From assembly GCF_024464185.1 (NCBI RefSeq), contig NZ_JANHAU010000005.1, positions 208,909 to 272,908 on the forward strand: 64,000 nucleotides of DNA. The letters are read 5' to 3'. Shown here piece by piece: positions 51,600 through 60,403 of this stretch. Source of the DNA: Haloarchaeobius salinus (GTDB taxonomy: Archaea > Halobacteriota > Halobacteria > Halobacteriales > Natrialbaceae). Position 1 is the first letter of the stretch, and each line of letters begins with the position of its first letter. The position numbers were made by a program, and so were the translations under genes. The notes beneath the pieces are model-generated. The model had not been told where the DNA came from. It did not search any database and worked only from the letters and a program-made list of their open reading frames with translations.

Positions 51600-53369
51600 C
51601 TACCGTGACGGGTAGCGCCGCCGGTAGGTCCCCGTCACGTCGTTCAACTGGACCTTCCCCTCGGGGACCCGGTAGGCGGCGACCACGTCGCGGTCGGCGA
51701 ACTCCGAGTCGGTGGTCTTGTCCACGGCGAAGCCGACGTAGGTGCAGTCCTCCCTGGTGAACTCGACGGTCGAGTAGCCCCAGTTGTGGCTGTCGAAGAA
51801 CTCGATATGTGGGTTCATCGCGGTGACGAGTCTCGTCAGGAGCGGCTCCGTTATCTTCCCCCGCCAGCCGCGCGTGATGTGGAGGGCCTCGGCGGCGTTC
51901 AGCGACGTGATGGCCGGCGTCATGAACTCGACGCCGATGGGCTCGCCCTGTGCGACGCCCTCGCCGCCGGTGACGCGGCCGGGGTAGGAGGTCTGCTGGT
52001 ACGCCGCGACGTAGCAGTGCATGTCGCCGGTGAGCGTGACGAAGTTCTCCACGTCGGCGGCCCCGATGGACTCGGTGATCCGGTGGCGTTCGCGGGTGTA
52101 GCCGTCCCACCCGCCCTGTACGGGGTACACCGAGAGCGGGCCGGACCCGATGCGGAACGGCACCGTCAGCACCTCGTCGGCCCAGACCGTCCACCGCGTC
52201 TCCGACCCGGTGATGGTGTCGATGAGCCACTCGCGCTGCTCCTCGCCGAGCATGGTCCGTCCCGGAGGTTCGTACTGCGGCCCGACGTTGTCGACCGTCG
52301 GGATGGCCTCCCGCGGCGGGTCGCGGAACAGCCGCTCGTCGGTCATCGCGAGCGTGACCAGGTCGCCGAACTGGAGCTCGCGCCACAGGCGGAAACGGTC
52401 CTGGAGGGACTCGCCGTTTGGGTCGTACTCGACGCGGGCGGGCATGAACTCCCACCAGGCGTGCATCCCGTCTGCGACGAGCTCGGTCATGAACTCGGGG
52501 TCGTCGCCCCGGGGGTGGTCGCCGGCGGGGGCGTCCGTCTCGCTGTCCCAGTAGACGTCGTTGACGAGCTCGTGGTCGTCCCAGCCGACGATGAGCGTGT
52601 GGGACTCCAGTGCCTCCTGGAAGAAGCGGTCGGAGCGGTACGTCCGGTAGAGGTACCGGTAGTCCTCGAGGTTCCAGACGCGGCCGTTGCCGCTCGGCAG
52701 GTCCTTCTCCCGGCCGGGGTAGTCGTACGAGCCGAACCCCTTGAAATCGCCAGCGTCGGACTCGTAGATCGCGTCGCCGACGTGGACGATGAAGTCTACG
52801 TCCTCGTTGGCGATGTAGTGGAAGGCGGGGTAGTAGCCGTTCAGGTAGTTCTGGCAGGCGACGACGGCGAACGAGACGGACTCCGGCGAGTCGTTCGGGT
52901 GCGGGAGCGTGCGGCATCGCCCGGTGCGCGAGGCGACGCCGTCGTAGACGAACCGGTAGTAGTAGCGGCTATCGGGGTCGAGCTGCCCGTCGAGGTCGAC
53001 CTTCACGGTGATGTCGTGCGACCGGATGCTGTCGGAGTCGGTCACGACCCCGTCGTACACCGTCGTCTCGAACGACTCGTCCTCTGCTACCTCGACGGCC
53101 AGCGGGGTCTCGGGGTCGAAGACCCCCGGCGCGATGCGCGTCCAGAGGATGACCCCGGAGGGCGTCGGCCCGCCGCTCGCGACGGACTGCGGGAACACCT
53201 CGTCTGGGTCGCCCTCGTCGTCGGGTTTGAACACGTCCGTGTCGTCCGTATCGACGACTTTGAGTGAGAGCGCGAGGTCGTGGGAGTCCAGCTCGGAGAG
53301 CAGTTCCGAGTGGTCCTCGCCGTTCCGTGCCGGTTCGTCGCGTCCATCGAGACCGACTGGGTCCGTCAT
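51600..53369 (-). CDS. PhoD-type alkaline phosphatase
   Basis: The 589-aa protein has the PhoD N-domain (SVASGGPTPSGVILWTRIAP) and the metallophosphoesterase motifs DFIVHVGDAIYESD, VGWDDHELVNDVYWD and VTLTGDMHCYVA. PhoD enzymes hydrolyse phosphodiesters or phosphomonoesters, usually outside the cell after Tat export. Here the first 50 residues are acidic with no twin-arginine or hydrophobic segment, so it looks cytoplasmic or the start is wrong. It is convergent with the CNNM gene. Confidence 0.9.
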   Translation of the reverse strand: MTDPVGLDGRDEPARNGEDHSELLSELDSHDLALSLKVVDTDDTDVFKPDDEGDPDEVFPQSVASGGPTPSGVILWTRIAPGVFDPETPLAVEVAEDESFETTVYDGVVTDSDSIRSHDITVKVDLDGQLDPDSRYYYRFVYDGVASRTGRCRTLPHPNDSPESVSFAVVACQNYLNGYYPAFHYIANEDVDFIVHVGDAIYESDAGDFKGFGSYDYPGREKDLPSGNGRVWNLEDYRYLYRTYRSDRFFQEALESHTLIVGWDDHELVNDVYWDSETDAPAGDHPRGDDPEFMTELVADGMHAWWEFMPARVEYDPNGESLQDRFRLWRELQFGDLVTLAMTDERLFRDPPREAIPTVDNVGPQYEPPGRTMLGEEQREWLIDTITGSETRWTVWADEVLTVPFRIGSGPLSVYPVQGGWDGYTRERHRITESIGAADVENFVTLTGDMHCYVAAYQQTSYPGRVTGGEGVAQGEPIGVEFMTPAITSLNAAEALHITRGWRGKITEPLLTRLVTAMNPHIEFFDSHNWGYSTVEFTREDCTYVGFAVDKTTDSEFADRDVVAAYRVPEGKVQLNDVTGTYRRRYPSR

Positions 53370-53447
53370 CTGGTGCCGCCCTACGCAGCCATCCCGTTTG
53401 CCGATTTCGGTCGCCCCACCGACAGTTCACAGGCGAGTAGGACGCAA

Positions 53448-54092
53448 CTACTTGTCGGTCGGCGTGGGAGTGTCCCCGAGCAGGTAGCCGCCGAAGGCGA
53501 CCAGCCAGAGCATCACCGGGTAGACGATCATGCGTTCGGTGCCGCCGTGGCCGATTGGACCGAAGGCGGCCGTGTTCCCGCCGTCTCCGATTGCCATGAG
53601 GACGAGGAAGACGATGCCGAGGACGCCAGCGAGAACGGAGATGGCGCGCATCGCGCCGCGGAGCAACGTCGCGGTCCCGATGGCTTCCAGGTTGAAGAAC
53701 AGGAAGGCCAGGAGCGCGAACAGCGAGTGTACGTCACCGGTGTCGAGCGGGAACAGCCCGGTTCCGACGGCTCCGACACTCGCGAGGGCGTAGATGGCGA
53801 GCAGCCACGGCTTGCGGTGGCGGCGGTAGAGCAGGTAGCCGCCGGCGAGGTTCAGGACGCCGACGACGAGGAGGCTGCCGTTGAACAGCAGTGCGGACTC
53901 GCTGGACACGCCAAGGTCGCTGATTGCGCCGCCCCGGAAGTCGTAGCCCGGCACGAGGGCCGCCGCGAGCATCATGGCGGTCATGAACCCGGCACCGAGC
54001 ACGAACAGCAGCAGGCCCGCGACCGTGCGGTCGTCGTACTTCGTGAGCGAGAGGGTCTCCGTGGGTTCGGTGTAGGTGGTCGCTCTGGTCAT
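53448..54092 (-). CDS. DUF998 membrane protein
   Basis: The 214-aa protein has six hydrophobic helices and DUF998 features (VAGLLLFVLGAGFMTAMMLA, GAISDLGVS, NLEAIGTATLL). Function unknown. It starts with a polar 22-residue N-terminus. No operon partner. Confidence 0.85.
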   Translation of the reverse strand: MTRATTYTEPTETLSLTKYDDRTVAGLLLFVLGAGFMTAMMLAAALVPGYDFRGGAISDLGVSSESALLFNGSLLVVGVLNLAGGYLLYRRHRKPWLLAIYALASVGAVGTGLFPLDTGDVHSLFALLAFLFFNLEAIGTATLLRGAMRAISVLAGVLGIVFLVLMAIGDGGNTAAFGPIGHGGTERMIVYPVMLWLVAFGGYLLGDTPTPTDK

Positions 54093-54418
54093 CGATATTC
54101 ACCGTCATCTAGTACGTGCCCAACGGAGATATAGCGGGACTGCGATTCCCAGTCGGAGGGAGCCACTCCTCGGTAGTCTCGTCGAACCCGTCCCACGGTG
54201 TGAACGTCTCCCGTCGGATGAGCACCTCACCCGAGACCGGGCGGCCGAGTTCGCTCAGGTCGCCCGCAATCTGCGTGTCGAATCCCGTCGACTCGCCGCC
54301 CACGCGAGAGGTGGCGATTGCGCAGCCAGATCCGGGACTGCTTCCGAATCACGATGACTGCCTTTCTCGAACCGGTGGTGTGTCATCGAGCACGGGTCCG
54401 CTTACGACCCGTCCCGGT

Positions 54419-54475
54419 TGACACAGCCGGCACTCTCTCCTATCAAAATCAACCTTTCTCTGTCTAGTAGACTTA
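54419..54475 (+). repeat. direct repeat copy 1 (~57 nt)
   Basis: It begins TGACACAG and contains TCTCCTATC, AAATCA and TAGTAGA..TTA in the same order as copy 2 at 54541. It is imperfect, with small indels. Confidence 0.6.
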
Positions 54476-54494
54476 GGGCCACGCAGCTGACAGT

Positions 54495-54502
54495 CTGTGT
54501 CA
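54495..54502 (-). repeat. inverted TGACACAG site
   Basis: CTGTGTCA is the reverse complement of the first eight bases of both direct repeats. With them it makes three TGACACAG sites in about 130 bases. Confidence 0.4.
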
Positions 54503-54540
54503 AGAGAAGTCCTGGCCCATCTCCGGAGAGCCGTCCTCGC

Positions 54541-54599
54541 TGACACAGACGGGGTCAATCTCCTATCTAAATCAGCTTAAACCCTATTTAGTAGATTTA
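54541..54599 (+). repeat. direct repeat copy 2 (~59 nt), probable Fic promoter
   Basis: This second copy ends about 30 nt before the ATG at 54629 and contains the AT-rich TTTAGTAGATTTAT, likely the TATA element. Copy 1 starts 122 nt upstream. Confidence 0.6.
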
Positions 54600-54628
54600 T
54601 CACCGTTCGGTGTGCAGTCTACGGCAAG

Positions 54629-55770
54629 ATGGACCCAGCGGAGTTCGCGGACGGGCCTGGGACCATAGACCGCTACGACGGCCTGCCGTGTTACCGGCCG
54701 GCGAGCCTTCCGCCGGAGATCGAGTACACCGACGACCTGCTCCGGGTGTACGGCGACGCGCAGTACGCGCTCGGGCGACTGGCGACCCTCCACCGGAACG
54801 TGGACAACGATAACCTGCTCATCGCTCCGTTCGTCGTCCGCGAGGCCGCGATGAGTTCGCAGATAGAGGGGACGAACGTCACCGACTCGGACATCATCCT
54901 GCACGAGATCGACAGCGCTCCGGAGCGGTCGGCGGCCGACTCGCGCGACGTGCGGGAGGCGTACAACTACGTCGACGCGGTCAGGCAGGGGTTCGAGCGC
55001 CTCGGCGACGGCGAGCAGCTGAGCGTCGCCTGATTTGGGAGCTCCACGGGATTCTGCTGCACGACACCCGCGGGGTCGACGAGCACCCGGGCCAACTCCA
55101 AGAGGTACCGGTGTACATCGGTTCGCCGGACGGGTCGGCCGAGAGCGCCCGGTTCGTCCCGGCGAGCCCGGACACGGTCGACCTCCTCCTGGACCAACTC
55201 GTCGCCTACGTGACCCGTGGGTCGTACCCACCGCTCGTCGACGTGGCCATCACCCACTACCAGTTCGAGACCATCCACCCGTTCCGCGACGGGAACGGCC
55301 GGCTGGGCCGGCTGCTGATGATGCTCTAGCTGTACGACGCGGGACTGCTCCCCGAGCCGTACCTCTACCTGAGCGAGTACTTCAACCGATGTCGGCAGCG
55401 GTACCTCGACCTCCTGCTGGCGGTGAGCCGGGACGGGGCGTGGGAGGAGTGGATCACGTTCGTCCTGAACGCGGTCGCGGAACAGGCCATCGACGCGTAC
55501 GACTGTGGGGTCGGACTCCAGGCGCTCCAGACCGAGTACCACGACCTGTTCCCGAACCGTCCGGCGGTCCGCGACGTGGTCGACTATGTCTTCGAGGAGC
55601 CCTACCTGACTGCGAGCAGGGCCATCGAGGCGACCGGCCGGTCGCGACAGGCGGTGTACGACGCCATCGAGGCTCTGGAGGCGGAGGGCATCGTCGAGGA
55701 AATCTCGGGGTCGGAACGGTACCGCGTGTACGAGGCCCCGCAGATCATCGACGTTGTCGGGTCCCCCTGA
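54629..55770 (+). pseudogene. Fic family protein with C-terminal winged helix, broken by frameshift and stop
   Basis: The first frame (54629-55033) has the class II inhibitory motif SSQIEGT. A one-base deletion at about 55029 shifts the frame; the next frame ([12 protein letters not shown]...) carries the intact catalytic [17 protein letters not shown] at 55327-55329 then interrupts it, and the third part (55330-55770) has the C-terminal helices and a winged helix (TASRAIEATGRSRQAVYDAI). Fic enzymes AMPylate target proteins. Two independent lesions suggest inactivation, unless one is a sequencing error. Confidence 0.8.
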
Positions 55771-55806
55771 GTCCGGAGCGAGGCGGCGGGGGCGATCCCG
55801 TCCCGG

Positions 55807-57042
55807 TCAGCGGTCCACTTCGTCCAGCGCCTCCGTCGCCACGTCGCCGAGTTCGCCGGCCTCGATGTGGGAGTAGCGGTCGCGGACCATCTCCTCGGAG
55901 TTGTCGAGGTAGCGGGCGGCGACGGTGTAGCCGAACGCCCGCACGAGCACCTCGCCCATGCCGCGACGGCCGCCGTGGGGAGCGAGGTAGTCGTGCTTCG
56001 GGTGGTCGACGTCGACGTCACTCGCCGTCGTCACACGACGCAGCACGCTCCGGCCGCCGTCGGTCGTGAGCGAGGGTGGCCGCAGGTCGGCGTCGAGCGC
56101 GAGGAGCAGGTCGCGGGCGTGTTCGTCGCGTCGGGCGTCGATCTCTGCAGGGCGGACTCCCCGGTCCGCCAGCCCCTCCTGCACCAGTTCGCCGAGGGTC
56201 CGCTGGTCGAAGGTTGGGAACACCGGCCAGCGGTCGCTCGGCGGGTCGAGCAACCGACGGTAGCGTCGGAGCGGCCCGAGCACCGGGTCGGGCAGGCTGG
56301 CGGCGTCCCACTGCTGTTTCTTCCGGTAAACCTCCATGCTGCCGGCGTCCAGGTCGACCTCGCCCCAGCGGACGCCACGTCGACGCGGGTCGTCGGGGTC
56401 GCGGAGCAGTTCGCCGATACGGACGGCGGTGTAGGCGACGACGAAGACGAGCGCGCGGTCCCGGGCGGCTCGAAGCGCGTGGTAGCGGGCGCGCTCCCTG
56501 TCGAGCCGGTCGGTGTCCGGGTCCAGGGTGCTGTACGTCTCGATGGCCTCACGGGCCTGCTCGTCGACGTGACGGGTCAGCGCGTGACGCTGTTCCGGGG
56601 TCCACGCCTGCTGGTCGCCGGGCTTGCGGCCGTCGTCGGTGGGCAACGGGGCCGTCGCACTCGCGCGCTGGGCGTAGTGTGCGGTCAGGTAGCCCTCGTT
56701 GACGCACCAGCCGCACCAGGCGGAGACGTACGCGTAGTACGTCTGGACGGTGTTCGGCTTCAGCCCCCGGTCGCCGGCGAGGTGACGGGCGTACTCGCGG
56801 AAGACGCGCTCGTCGAGGTCCGCGAAGGTGGGTTCACGGTCGGCGTCGTGGACGATCCCGGACCAGTCTGCAGGCCCGCGCTCGCCCCGCGCCCACGCCG
56901 CGAACCGGTCCAGCTCGCGGGCGGCGTTCCGCCGATAGTTCCCGCCCTCGCCGCCGCGACCCTTGCCCTTGTCCTGGAGGTACCGGTCGAAGGTCGCGGC
57001 GAACGGGCGGTCCCGCCGGTCACCGGACGTCCGTCCGTTCAT
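55807..57042 (-). CDS. tyrosine recombinase/integrase
   Basis: The 411-aa protein has a SAM-like N-terminal domain (DRYLQDKGKGRGGEGGNYRR, NTVQTYYAYVSAWCGWCVNE) and a catalytic domain. The catalytic domain has the first arginine in YTAVRIGELLRDPDDP, the HxxR in APHGGRRGMGEVLVR and the presumed tyrosine in EMVRDRYSHIE. A MNGRTSG start at 57042 is used; an ATG 12 bases upstream is possible. No tRNA or obvious attachment site was found nearby. It may belong to an integrated element with the Fic remnant or be a host recombinase. Confidence 0.85.
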   Translation of the reverse strand: MNGRTSGDRRDRPFAATFDRYLQDKGKGRGGEGGNYRRNAARELDRFAAWARGERGPADWSGIVHDADREPTFADLDERVFREYARHLAGDRGLKPNTVQTYYAYVSAWCGWCVNEGYLTAHYAQRASATAPLPTDDGRKPGDQQAWTPEQRHALTRHVDEQAREAIETYSTLDPDTDRLDRERARYHALRAARDRALVFVVAYTAVRIGELLRDPDDPRRRGVRWGEVDLDAGSMEVYRKKQQWDAASLPDPVLGPLRRYRRLLDPPSDRWPVFPTFDQRTLGELVQEGLADRGVRPAEIDARRDEHARDLLLALDADLRPPSLTTDGGRSVLRRVTTASDVDVDHPKHDYLAPHGGRRGMGEVLVRAFGYTVAARYLDNSEEMVRDRYSHIEAGELGDVATEALDEVDR

Positions 57043-57160
57043 CGTCTCACCCACGTTCGAACGAACGCCAGTGCACGCTCCTCGCCCCGGAGCGGATCGC
57101 TGAACGGGTTCGACGTCCCGATGGCCACCGACATCCTGTCGGGAACTGCGTGACAGCAGC

Positions 57161-57170
57161 CCTTAGCTCT
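57161..57170 (+). repeat. left arm of 10-bp inverted repeat
   Basis: CCTTAGCTCT pairs perfectly with AGAGCTAAGG at 57199-57208. The arms are 28 bases apart and lie upstream of the dehydrogenase start. Confidence 0.55.
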
Positions 57171-57198
57171 TGTCGGTCCCGTGTCCGCCGGCAGGCCC

Positions 57199-57208
57199 AG
57201 AGCTAAGG
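57199..57208 (+). repeat. right arm of 10-bp inverted repeat
   Basis: AGAGCTAAGG ends 23 bases before the ATG at 57232. Probable operator of the dehydrogenase gene. Confidence 0.55.
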
Positions 57209-57231
57209 TGGTTCCCCTGCTCGGTCCCGGT

Positions 57232-58299
57232 ATGCACGCAGCAGTCCTCGAGGCCTACGGCGAACCGCTGAGCATCGAGTCCGTTCCGGAACCGGACCCC
57301 GAACCCCACGGGGCGGTGGTCGAGGTAGAAGCCTGCGGTATCTGTCGGAGCGACTGGCACGCCTGGCAGGGCCACGGTGAGTGGGCCGACGACCAGGTTC
57401 CGCTCGGCCAGGTGCTCGGGCACGAGCCCGCGGGCCGGGTCGTCGCTGTCGGCGAGGACGTGACGCGACTCTCCGTCGGCGACCAGGTGGCGGTGCCGTT
57501 CAACCTCGGCGACGGGGCCTGCCCGCACTGTCTCAACGGCCACGGCAACGTCTGCGACGACGGCTACGCACTCGGGTTCGAGATGGATGCGCCAGGCGCG
57601 TTCGCGGAGGCGGTCCACGTCCCGAACGCCGACTACAACGCCGTCTCGCTCCCGTCGAACGTGGAGCCGGAGGAGATGGCCGCGCTCGGCTGTCGCTACG
57701 TGACGGCGTTCCACGCGCTCTCGCACCGCGTCGACCTCGACGCCGGCGACTGGGTGGCCGTCCACGGCTGTGGCGGGCTCGGCCTCGCGGCGGTCCAGCT
57801 CGCGGCCGCACTCGGGGCCGGCGTCGTCGCCGTGGACGTGCGCGAGGAACCGCTCGAACTCGCCAGCGATCTCGGTGCGACGGCGACGGTCGACGCGTCA
57901 GGCGTCGACGACGTGCCGGGCGAGATAGAGTCGCTGACCGGCGACGGGGCTCACGTCTCGGTCGACGCGCTCGGGCGTGCAGAGACCTGCCGCAACAGCG
58001 TCGACTGCCTGCGGACGCGGGGCACCCACGTCCAGCTCGGGCTGACGACCGAGGCGGAGCGTGGGGAGGTCGCGCTGCCAATCGACACGATGGCGCGCTG
58101 GGATATCTCCTTCCTCGGGTCCCGCGGGATGCCACCGACGCGGTTCGACGAGTTGCTCAGGATGATCGAGACAGACCGCATCGACCCCGGGGCGCTCGTG
58201 ACCCGTCGGGTCTCGCTCTCGGAGGTGTCGGACCGGCTGGCCGCGATGACCGACTACGGGACCCAGGGCGTGGAGGTCGTCACCGAGTTCGGGGGCTGA
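57232..58299 (+). CDS. zinc-dependent medium-chain alcohol dehydrogenase
   Basis: The 355-aa MDR enzyme has the catalytic zinc ligands Cys35 (EACGICRSDWH) and His64-Glu65 (GHEPAGRVVAVG), and the Rossmann motif GCGGLGLAAVQLA. The structural zinc loop (NLGDGACPHCLNGHGNVC) has three cysteines, with Asp94 where the first cysteine usually sits, as in some archaeal ADHs. It likely oxidises alcohols or polyols. The ATG at 57232 follows a 10-bp inverted repeat, so repression or activation by a small regulator is plausible. Confidence 0.88.
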   Translation: MHAAVLEAYGEPLSIESVPEPDPEPHGAVVEVEACGICRSDWHAWQGHGEWADDQVPLGQVLGHEPAGRVVAVGEDVTRLSVGDQVAVPFNLGDGACPHCLNGHGNVCDDGYALGFEMDAPGAFAEAVHVPNADYNAVSLPSNVEPEEMAALGCRYVTAFHALSHRVDLDAGDWVAVHGCGGLGLAAVQLAAALGAGVVAVDVREEPLELASDLGATATVDASGVDDVPGEIESLTGDGAHVSVDALGRAETCRNSVDCLRTRGTHVQLGLTTEAERGEVALPIDTMARWDISFLGSRGMPPTRFDELLRMIETDRIDPGALVTRRVSLSEVSDRLAAMTDYGTQGVEVVTEFGG

Positions 58300-58313
58300 G
58301 GGTGCCGGACCGG

Positions 58314-58775
58314 TCAGTCGAACGACGTCCTCCGTCCCGTCACCGAGTCGGCATCGAGGCGGACGATGACGATCTCGATCTCCTCGATGTCCTCGTCGAA
58401 CACGCGTATCGGTGAGAAATGTCGGTTGATCTCCGCGGTGTCGAAGCGTTCGTGGTCCGACTCCGGGATACGGGTCAGCGTCCCCTCCGCGAGGATGCTC
58501 CACGAGTCGATGCCACGCGGGTCATCGGTCTCGTCGGTCCCGTAGACGGCGTACGAGACGGTGCCGCCACGCTCGAGCAGGTCGCGCTTCTGACTGTCCT
58601 CGGTCATCCCGAGTCTGAAGTAGATGTCCTCGCCGTCGTAGTAGTGCGCGAGCGGGACTCCGTAGGCGTCGCCGTCGTCGGCGAGCGAGAGTACACCTGT
58701 CCCCTCGGTGTGCAATCGCTCTGCGATCTCCTCGTCGTTCATCCCGTGGGTGTAGGCGTACTCGATGTGTTCCAT
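58314..58775 (-). CDS. pyridoxamine 5'-phosphate oxidase family protein
   Basis: The 153-aa protein has GTGVLSLADDGDAYGVPLAH and DIYFRLGMTEDSQKRDLLER, the split-barrel FMN-binding pattern of the PPOX class. Haloarchaeal members are often general flavin/F420-type proteins of unknown substrate. The ATG at 58775 is chosen because the upstream frame is basic. It is convergent with the ADH gene. Confidence 0.82.
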   Translation of the reverse strand: MEHIEYAYTHGMNDEEIAERLHTEGTGVLSLADDGDAYGVPLAHYYDGEDIYFRLGMTEDSQKRDLLERGGTVSYAVYGTDETDDPRGIDSWSILAEGTLTRIPESDHERFDTAEINRHFSPIRVFDEDIEEIEIVIVRLDADSVTGRRTSFD

Positions 58776-58975
58776 GGTGGCCTCCGGTTCGTCTGTACAG
58801 ATGCTCGGCGAGGGTTTAGGTCGTCCGGTGAGGGCCACTGCTGAGCGACTGCCGCTGCACTCGTCGGTCGAGCTAGTCGGGTGAGTCCTGACACGGTACC
58901 AGACGCGGTCTACGGGCCGGTGCAGGCGGACGGGACAGCACAAAGGTTAGGAGGGATTGCGTGGAATGGTAGCAT

Positions 58976-59140
58976 ATGCCAGACACCCGGAAAGGGCGTG
59001 ACAAGAAGGCACTCGACGAGGAGCGCAGACAGCGGGAGCGCGAGATGGAGGAGGCCCTCGAGGAGATACGGGGGTCGGAACTGGAGTACGAGGAGTTGCT
59101 GGAGGACCTGGTAGAGCGGGAACTCACGACCGACGAGTGA
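58976..59140 (+). CDS. 54-aa coiled-coil small protein
   Basis: The protein MPDTRKGRDKKALDEERRQR... continues with charged heptad-like repeats (EREMEEALEEIRG, ELEYEELLEDLVE). It is highly charged and predicted alpha-helical or coiled-coil. It is too regular in composition to be chance. No neighbour in operon. Function unknown. Confidence 0.6.
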   Translation: MPDTRKGRDKKALDEERRQREREMEEALEEIRGSELEYEELLEDLVERELTTDE

Positions 59141-59329
59141 CCACCAGCCGGCTTCGAGATGCACGCAACCGCGGACGGGAGCGCACGGTGTGGAACAGGC
59201 GACGGACGGTCGGACCCGCGCGGACGACGAGGGTTTCCCAGTCGACCTGGAGGGCCACGGCGAAGCGTTCGTCGTTCGGCGGACCTGCCGGGTCTGCGGA
59301 CCCGGCCAACCCAGCGCTCGCGCCACCCG

Positions 59330-60097
59330 CTACTGGAACATCGTCGGCCCGGTGGGCTCATCGGGTGGCTCCTGACCCTCTGAGGCCATCATCTGCTGGT
59401 AGTGTCTCGATACCTCCTCCATCTGCGTGCGGATCTCGTCGGCCTGCTCCGCCAGCTCCGTGGTGTCGATGTCGAAGTCGACGAGCGGTTCGAGCGCGTT
59501 CTCGATGACCGACTCCGCCGCAGCCGGGTCCGGCAGGTAGGGGTTCGCCTTCACGACGAGTACTGACGCGGGGACGTCGGCACGATGGCACGCCGAGACG
59601 AGTGCGCCCGTGATGCCTCCGATGAGGCCGAAGCCGTCCGCGATGGGGATGTCCGCCTCGCGGAGCTCGGCCTCGACCTCGTCCGTGGTCGCGACGCCGA
59701 ACACCTCGCCGATGTTCTCCTCGTTCTCGGCCGGAGCGCCGGTCAGGAAGATGGCGCGGTCGAACTCGACGGCCAGGTCCTCGAGGACACAGTCCGCGAG
59801 CGGGCCGAACGCGCGACCCGGTAGTGCCACGGCGCTCTGGAGCGTCATCACGGGTGGGTCGGCCCCTGCGTACACACGGACGAGGTCCTGTACGCGCCCC
59901 TCCGTGAACGGGGCGACGGACGGGAACTCGTCAGAGACGATGCTCCCGTGGTGTTCGAGTTCGAGCTGTCTGGTGACGAGGTCGGTCGCGATGGCGGCGA
60001 CGAGCCCGTGACCAGGCAACCCCTCGATGAGATAGGGTTCGTCGGTCGCGACGTCGGTGAACTGCTGGAAGGTCGCGGTCGGTGTGTGCTGGGGCAT
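59330..60097 (-). CDS. proteasome assembly chaperone (PAC2) family protein
   Basis: The 255-aa protein contains EPYLIEGLPGHGLVAAIATD and VMTLQSAVALPG, then GFGLIGGITGALVSACHRAD. This is the PAC2 fold (archaeal PbaB-like) implicated in proteasome assembly or as ATP-independent chaperone. The C-terminal helix (DTTELAEQADEIRTQMEEVS) could be involved in assembly. The ATG at 60097 is at the domain start. Confidence 0.85.
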   Translation of the reverse strand: MPQHTPTATFQQFTDVATDEPYLIEGLPGHGLVAAIATDLVTRQLELEHHGSIVSDEFPSVAPFTEGRVQDLVRVYAGADPPVMTLQSAVALPGRAFGPLADCVLEDLAVEFDRAIFLTGAPAENEENIGEVFGVATTDEVEAELREADIPIADGFGLIGGITGALVSACHRADVPASVLVVKANPYLPDPAAAESVIENALEPLVDFDIDTTELAEQADEIRTQMEEVSRHYQQMMASEGQEPPDEPTGPTMFQ

Positions 60098-60120
60098 GTG
60101 TAGTATCTTGCGGACGGTGG

Positions 60121-60261
60121 TCAGTCCATCCACTCCGAGACGCTGAGGATGGTGTCACAGACGGGACAGACCCAGACTGTTGCAACGCCGGAGTGTTCGC
60201 CTGGTTCGCCGCCGTTCCGGGGTGTCACTTCCTCCTCGCAGTGGGGACAGCGTCCTGCCAT
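60121..60261 (-). CDS. 46-aa zinc ribbon protein
   Basis: The protein starts MAGRCPHCEEEVTPRNGGEP and ends VWVCPVCDTILSVSEWMD. Two CPxC pairs (Cys5/Cys8, Cys34/Cys37) form a zinc ribbon. The ATG at 60261 lies 23-31 nt after a TATA-like GGTAAAAGT, so it is leaderless; longer in-frame starts are rejected. It precedes the PAC2 gene by 23 bases on the same strand. Confidence 0.75.
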   Translation of the reverse strand: MAGRCPHCEEEVTPRNGGEPGEHSGVATVWVCPVCDTILSVSEWMD

Positions 60262-60283
60262 GTGTTCACGCGTCGCGAGGAAC

Positions 60284-60292
60284 GGTAAAAGT
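60284..60292 (-). promoter_or_regulatory. TATA-like element
   Basis: ACTTTTACC on the minus strand, 23-31 nt before the zinc-ribbon ATG. Confidence 0.5.
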
Positions 60293-60403
60293 TCGTCGTC
60301 GATTACCGCGCACCAGTGGCCCCGAAGCGCCTGCTCACCGACCCGGTCCGCCGAGTTCGAGGACGAGGTCGTCTCCCACGGGGAGGATGCCACCTCTGTA
60401 CTC

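Larger units (their letters stand above)
54093..54628. other. 536-base region with duplicated promoter segment
   Basis: It carries two diverged direct copies of a ~58-nt segment before the Fic pseudogene. A minus-strand open frame (54109-54303) could encode an acidic 64-aa peptide containing GRPVSGEVLIRRETFTPWDG. That frame has no promoter or recognisable domain; it may be the end of a decayed gene. Confidence 0.5.

Noticed and set aside
54109..54303. minus-strand 64-codon frame
   Set aside because: It has acidic residues but no recognisable domain, no ATG and a stop just upstream; kept only as a note in the gap description.
55327..55329. TAG as a pyrrolysine codon in the Fic gene
   Set aside because: Pyrrolysine is not known in haloarchaea and a separate frameshift exists in the same gene, so decay is simpler.
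59190..59375. 61-codon plus-strand frame with CRVCGPG motif
   Set aside because: It starts with GTG, has no promoter element and overlaps the end of the PAC2 gene. The partly acidic composition is suggestive but not enough.
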